47,124 bases of DNA from JADKIH01 sp031417555. Its GTDB lineage: Bacteria > Bacteroidota > Bacteroidia > AKYH767-A > 2013-40CM-41-45. The stretch covers positions 1 to 47,124 of the forward strand of contig JANOVV010000103.1 in the NCBI GenBank assembly GCA_031417555.1, written 5' to 3'. Below the pieces are notes generated by a model. The model saw only the letters and a list, made by a program, of their open reading frames with translations. It did not search any database and was not told the origin of the DNA. The translations under genes and the position numbers were made by a program. Positions 43,820 to 47,124 of this stretch are shown here, one piece after another (position 1 is the first letter of the stretch; each line of letters begins with the position of its first letter).

Positions 43820-44941
43820 GTGGCATTAGTTCCTTGGTTTACAACTGTACCAACAACCGATGTTGATTGTGGACTTAATGGTAGTCACCATTCAAATTGC
43901 AATATATTAACTGAACCACCCCCTGGAGGTGGAGGTGGGATAAAGCCCATAGATATAAATCCTGTTGATGAAGCAGTAGCATCAGGGGAAATTAATTCAT
44001 CAAGTTATAACGAAGAAACGCAATGGAAATCTCAAGTTGCCTTGTATGAGAAGCTTTTGAAAATGCCAGATTACAAAGATGAGCATCCGGTGTTAACAGA
44101 CTTTTTCGAAAATCAAGAAGGCACAACAGTAGAGCAGGTTGCCACCATAAACGTTGAAAGCGATGAAGTAACTCTGGCCCAAGAAACAATGCTGGAAACA
44201 ATTGAAAATAATGCTAACAGCATTTATCAAATGGCAGATACAATTCGCATCTGTGATAGTACTTTGTCCATAGCTAATTTAGATGTGACTGAGATAATGG
44301 AGGTAAGCCAAATACGCTCAACTACAATTAATCAGTTAAATCAACTCATCACATCCAATCATCAGCAATTTGCGGCTCTCGAAAATGTAATCTCAGATAA
44401 TGCAGATCAACTAAACATTCAAAACGAAGACATCAGCAGTTCGGAAGTTTATGAACACAACGAACAAATAATCAATGATGTTTATCTAAACGGAATAGTT
44501 GCTAAAAATCCAGACTACTTTAATTTAAATTCCAGTAGTATTTTCACGATCGCACAGCAATGTCCATTAGCCGGTGGTCCCGCTGTATTCAGGGCGCGGA
44601 CACTTTATAAGTTGATTGACCCAAACATACATTACAACGACGATGTTGTTTGTCTACAGTCAGGACGACAATTACGCTTAGCTTCTAAAAATCAAATCCC
44701 AGTTGGTATATTTCCCAATCCTGCTTCCACTGAAGTTACAATCACCTATACTATAAATAGTGATCAAACACTTCAATTTATAGATAATATAGGAAGAATA
44801 AGCATGGAAATTTTGCTGAACCCAAAAGAAAACAGAATTACTAAAAACATTTCGCAATTATCGGAAGGAATATATTCACTACGATTAACAGGAAAGGATA
44901 ATATTCAAAACAATATTAGTCGCCTGACTATTATTAAATAA
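43820..44941 (+). CDS. 3' part of the interrupted gene, with T9SS type A sorting domain
   Basis: 373 aa from a GTG, but better read as continuation from 43811: it is in the same frame as the 1372-aa protein, separated only by one TAA. It has no signal peptide and no good start, so it could not be exported alone. It begins with a Trp/Cys segment (VPWFTTVPTTDVDCGLNG), has a Pro/Gly linker (PPPGGGGG), then a mostly helical region of about 200 residues (TINQLNQLITSNHQQFAALENV), and ends in a T9SS type A sorting domain, about 302-373 (VGIFPNPASTEVTITY ... LSEGIYSLRLTGKDN). Part of its sorting domain is duplicated at 46445-46681. The next gene starts 17 nt later. Confidence 0.75.
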   Translation: MALVPWFTTVPTTDVDCGLNGSHHSNCNILTEPPPGGGGGIKPIDINPVDEAVASGEINSSSYNEETQWKSQVALYEKLLKMPDYKDEHPVLTDFFENQEGTTVEQVATINVESDEVTLAQETMLETIENNANSIYQMADTIRICDSTLSIANLDVTEIMEVSQIRSTTINQLNQLITSNHQQFAALENVISDNADQLNIQNEDISSSEVYEHNEQIINDVYLNGIVAKNPDYFNLNSSSIFTIAQQCPLAGGPAVFRARTLYKLIDPNIHYNDDVVCLQSGRQLRLASKNQIPVGIFPNPASTEVTITYTINSDQTLQFIDNIGRISMEILLNPKENRITKNISQLSEGIYSLRLTGKDNIQNNISRLTIIK

Positions 44942-44958
44942 AAAATTGAATTTGATTA

Positions 44959-46434
44959 ATGTTCAAATGCATAATTAGTTTTCTGTGTATCCTATTATTA
45001 CCAAAGTTTGTCTTGAGTCAAAATCAGGACAAACTTTGGTTGATGGGTTATGGTTGTTGTACCACGAATTTTACTGGGATAAATATGGATTTCCGTAGTG
45101 GCGGTTTGGTGGTCTCTTCCGTTCAGAGACATTTTAATTTTGCTGAAACAAACGGACAGTTTTGTGATAGTGCAGGTAATATTTTATTTTGTTCAAACGG
45201 AATTTATATTTCCAATGCGAACGATGATACCATGCTTAATGGTAGTGGATTAAATCCCAGTGATTATACGACTGCTCACAGTCTTTATGGACTTCATATT
45301 CCACAAGCTAATTTAGTTATTCCTATTCCGGGAGATCCAACTAAATATTATTTGTTTCATGAAACAAGTGATGATCGTTTCAATACGTACGCAACATATT
45401 ATTTATATTATTCAATTATTGATATGACTTTGGATGGGGGATTAGGTGGAGTTATTCAAAAAAATACTGTTCTTCTTCATGATAGCCTGGTTGAAGGAGA
45501 ATTAACTGCATGCAAACATGCCAATGGCAGGGACTGGTGGCTTATATCTCATAAATGGCAAAGTGATACTTCATTTAGATTTTTAGTTACACCAAACGGA
45601 ATTCAGGGTCCGTGGATAGATGATTTAATTACCTGGAGAAATAATTATTTCGGTCAGACAGCATTTTCTCCGGATGGTAGTAAGTATGTTTATTATGAGC
45701 CATACGGTGATTTAGATATTTGGGATTTTGACCGGTGCAGTGGACTTTTCAGCAATTTAATTCATGTTGATATAATTGATAGTGGAGGTGCCGGAGGAGC
45801 TGCATTTTCATCCGGCGGAAGGTATCTTTATATTTCAAATATTTATAAAATTTATCAATTTGATTTATTAGCTACTGATATACCAGCAAGTCAAATTACA
45901 TTAGCAATTTATGATGGTTTTGTAAGTGGTGGGCTACCAACTGTTTTTTATCAGCAACAGTTAGCGCCTAATGGGAAAATTTATATAAATTCTTCAAGTT
46001 CGGTTTTTGACTATCATGTAATTAATTATCCAGACAGTGCGGGTTTAGCATGTGATCTGCAACAACACAGTATTCACTTACCAGGCTATTCAGTTTCGCT
46101 ACCCAATCATCCGAATTATTTTTTAGGAGCCAAAGGAGGTACAGTGTGCGACAGCTTAATAAGTGATGTTCCTTTTATTTCTTCTATTCAGGAGTCATTT
46201 AATTTATTTCCGAATCCGGTGAAGAATATTTTATACATCACACAAGGGAAAAAGGAATTAATTAAAACGATCAATATTTTTAATTCGATTGGACAAAAAC
46301 AAGCAATAACTTATTCATCCATAAAGAATGGGGAATATATAGAAGTGAATACTTCTTCCTTGTCAGCGGGAGTTTATTTTTTGGAGATGATTTCGGAGAA
46401 ACAAAGTATTGTAAAAAGGTTTGTAAAAGAATAG
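44959..46434 (+). CDS. T9SS cargo protein with beta-propeller-like body
   Basis: 491 aa, ATG start. Signal peptide about 1-20 (ending KFVLSQ). The body has repeated Trp/Asp/Gly blades of about 50 residues (NQDKLWLMGYGCC, GRDWWLISHKWQSDTSFRFLV, QTAFSPDGSKYVYYEPYGDLDIWDFDRCSG, GGAAFSSGGRYLYISNIYKIYQFDL, QLAPNGKIYINSSS) suggestive of a beta-propeller. A type A sorting domain occupies about 413-491 (ESFNLFPNPVKNILYIT ... LSAGVYFLEMISEKQSIVKRFVKE). It should be exported by Sec and carried through the outer membrane by T9SS, then anchored or released. Function of the propeller is unknown. The 17-nt spacing after the previous gene suggests one operon. Confidence 0.88.
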   Translation: MFKCIISFLCILLLPKFVLSQNQDKLWLMGYGCCTTNFTGINMDFRSGGLVVSSVQRHFNFAETNGQFCDSAGNILFCSNGIYISNANDDTMLNGSGLNPSDYTTAHSLYGLHIPQANLVIPIPGDPTKYYLFHETSDDRFNTYATYYLYYSIIDMTLDGGLGGVIQKNTVLLHDSLVEGELTACKHANGRDWWLISHKWQSDTSFRFLVTPNGIQGPWIDDLITWRNNYFGQTAFSPDGSKYVYYEPYGDLDIWDFDRCSGLFSNLIHVDIIDSGGAGGAAFSSGGRYLYISNIYKIYQFDLLATDIPASQITLAIYDGFVSGGLPTVFYQQQLAPNGKIYINSSSSVFDYHVINYPDSAGLACDLQQHSIHLPGYSVSLPNHPNYFLGAKGGTVCDSLISDVPFISSIQESFNLFPNPVKNILYITQGKKELIKTINIFNSIGQKQAITYSSIKNGEYIEVNTSSLSAGVYFLEMISEKQSIVKRFVKE

Positions 46435-46444
46435 AAAATATTAA

Positions 46445-46681
46445 GAATTATTATTCACTGAAGTTACTATCACCTATGCAATAAATAGTGAACAATTGTT
46501 GCAAATAGTAGATGGTTTAGGAAGGATAAGCATGCAGTTTTTACTTATTCCTAAAGAAAACAGGATTACTAAAAACATTTCGCAATTATCTGATGGAATA
46601 TATTCACTCCGATTAACTGGAAATGATAATATTCAAAACAGTATTGGGCGCCTGACTAACTATTTTAAAATGAAGAATTAA
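46445..46681 (+). pseudogene. Orphan duplicated T9SS sorting-domain fragment
   Basis: The frame from 46445 to the TAA at 46679-46681 encodes ELLF then a near copy of the sorting domain at 44729-44941: TEVTITYAINSEQ, GRISMQ, PKENRITKNISQLSDGIYSL, DNIQNS. By hand count 53 of 67 residues match. The copy starts abruptly at ACTGAAGTTAC, lacks the FPNP start of the domain and any signal peptide, and has no ATG before the homologous part. It is a decayed partial duplication lying between two exported-protein genes. Confidence 0.8.
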
Positions 46682-46697
46682 AATACAATAAACCTCT

Positions 46698-46705
46698 TAC
46701 TTTTG
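46698..46705 (+). promoter_or_regulatory. Possible -7 box before the PepSY-like gene
   Basis: TACTTTTG is an exact TAnnTTTG match 72 nt before the ATG at 46778. I see no TTG at the right distance upstream, so support is moderate. Confidence 0.4.
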
Positions 46706-46777
46706 ACGTTTCAAAGATCATATTGAAAAATACATTCAGCATAATACTTTTTTAAATTTTATTAAATCAAACTAACA

Positions 46778-47124
46778 ATGAAAAAAATATTTTTCACCGT
46801 AATATTGCTTATATGCATTATTACTACAGGGTTTGCTAAAAGCAAAACGCCAATGGTTGTTACTACAGCCTTCAACCTAAAATTTCCAAACGCGACCAAT
46901 GTTAAATGGGACAAAGAAAATGCTCATGAATATGAGGCGGAGTTTGATTGGAATGGTGCAAACTATTCGGCTAACTTCAGTGATAAAGGTGAATGGTTAG
47001 AAACCGAAAGTCCATCTTCTTTTAATCAGCTTCCTGAAAAAGTAAAGACCGGATTTAACAAATTACATAATGGGGCTAAAGTTAAAGGTGTTTCTAAAAT
47101 TGACACCTCAAAAGGAATAACCAT
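46778..47124 (+). CDS. PepSY-like exported protein, truncated by the window end
   Basis: At least 115 codons, open to the last base. ATG start with a signal peptide (MKKIFFTVILLICIITTGFA). The body looks like the Bacteroidota PepSY-like small periplasmic family: VVTTAFNLKFPNATNVKWDK, EYEAEFDWNGANYSANFSDKGEWLETE, then LPEKVKTGFNKL and VKGVSKID. Such proteins usually have two repeats of this unit and an unknown, probably inhibitory or binding, role. Confidence 0.85.
   Translation, partial: MKKIFFTVILLICIITTGFAKSKTPMVVTTAFNLKFPNATNVKWDKENAHEYEAEFDWNGANYSANFSDKGEWLETESPSSFNQLPEKVKTGFNKLHNGAKVKGVSKIDTSKGIT

Overview
The window looks like a chromosome segment of a Bacteroidota bacterium, probably an uncultured or environmental one. 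By eye the DNA is AT-rich. The evidence is the gene content (gldB, gldC, a PorX-type receiver, proteins with type IX secretion (T9SS) sorting domains, a Bacteroidota-type dcw cluster with an enlarged MraY), several promoters of the Bacteroidota form TTG-N19-22-TAnnTTTG, and start codons without Shine-Dalgarno sequences.

Layout. 215-3740 (-): an arginase-fold protein behind topA. 3954-9079 (+): miaB, an orphan sigma-54 activator, then the coupled genes lptE, a TPR protein and secG. 9271-11255 (+): groES-groEL, preceded by two TGTCA/TGACA palindromes and followed by a strong terminator. 11579-13394 (+): two uncharacterised genes. 13408-17435 (-): a stand-alone PorX-like receiver, a GH20 hexosaminidase, a cold-shock protein with a long leader, and a YqeY protein. 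17611-33030 (-): an uninterrupted 13-gene dcw operon (mraZ, rsmH, ftsL-like, ftsI, murE, mraY, murD, ftsW, murG, murC, ftsQ, ftsA, ftsZ) with an MraZ box in front and a hairpin terminator behind; murF, murB and ddl are not in it. 33303-39206: alpha/beta hydrolase, engB, gldC and gldB (minus strand), an outer-membrane beta-barrel protein and nadE. 39692-47124 (+): an accessory region of exported proteins, holding a giant multidomain protein split by one in-frame stop from its sorting domain, a second T9SS cargo protein, an orphan duplicated piece of sorting domain and a truncated PepSY-like protein.

Most of the core is cell-envelope biogenesis: peptidoglycan precursor synthesis and division (dcw), LPS transport (LptE), protein export (SecG) and gliding-associated lipoproteins (GldB/GldC).

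The least ordinary signals are between genes. Tracts with a strict 7-bp period, but different heptamer sequences, recur at about ten places. A 293-bp MITE-like element with 32-bp imperfect terminal inverted repeats and a perfect 9-bp target duplication sits between gldB and gldC. A CTTTGTG/CACAAAG hairpin family occurs twice. No tRNA, rRNA, CRISPR array or complete insertion sequence was seen.
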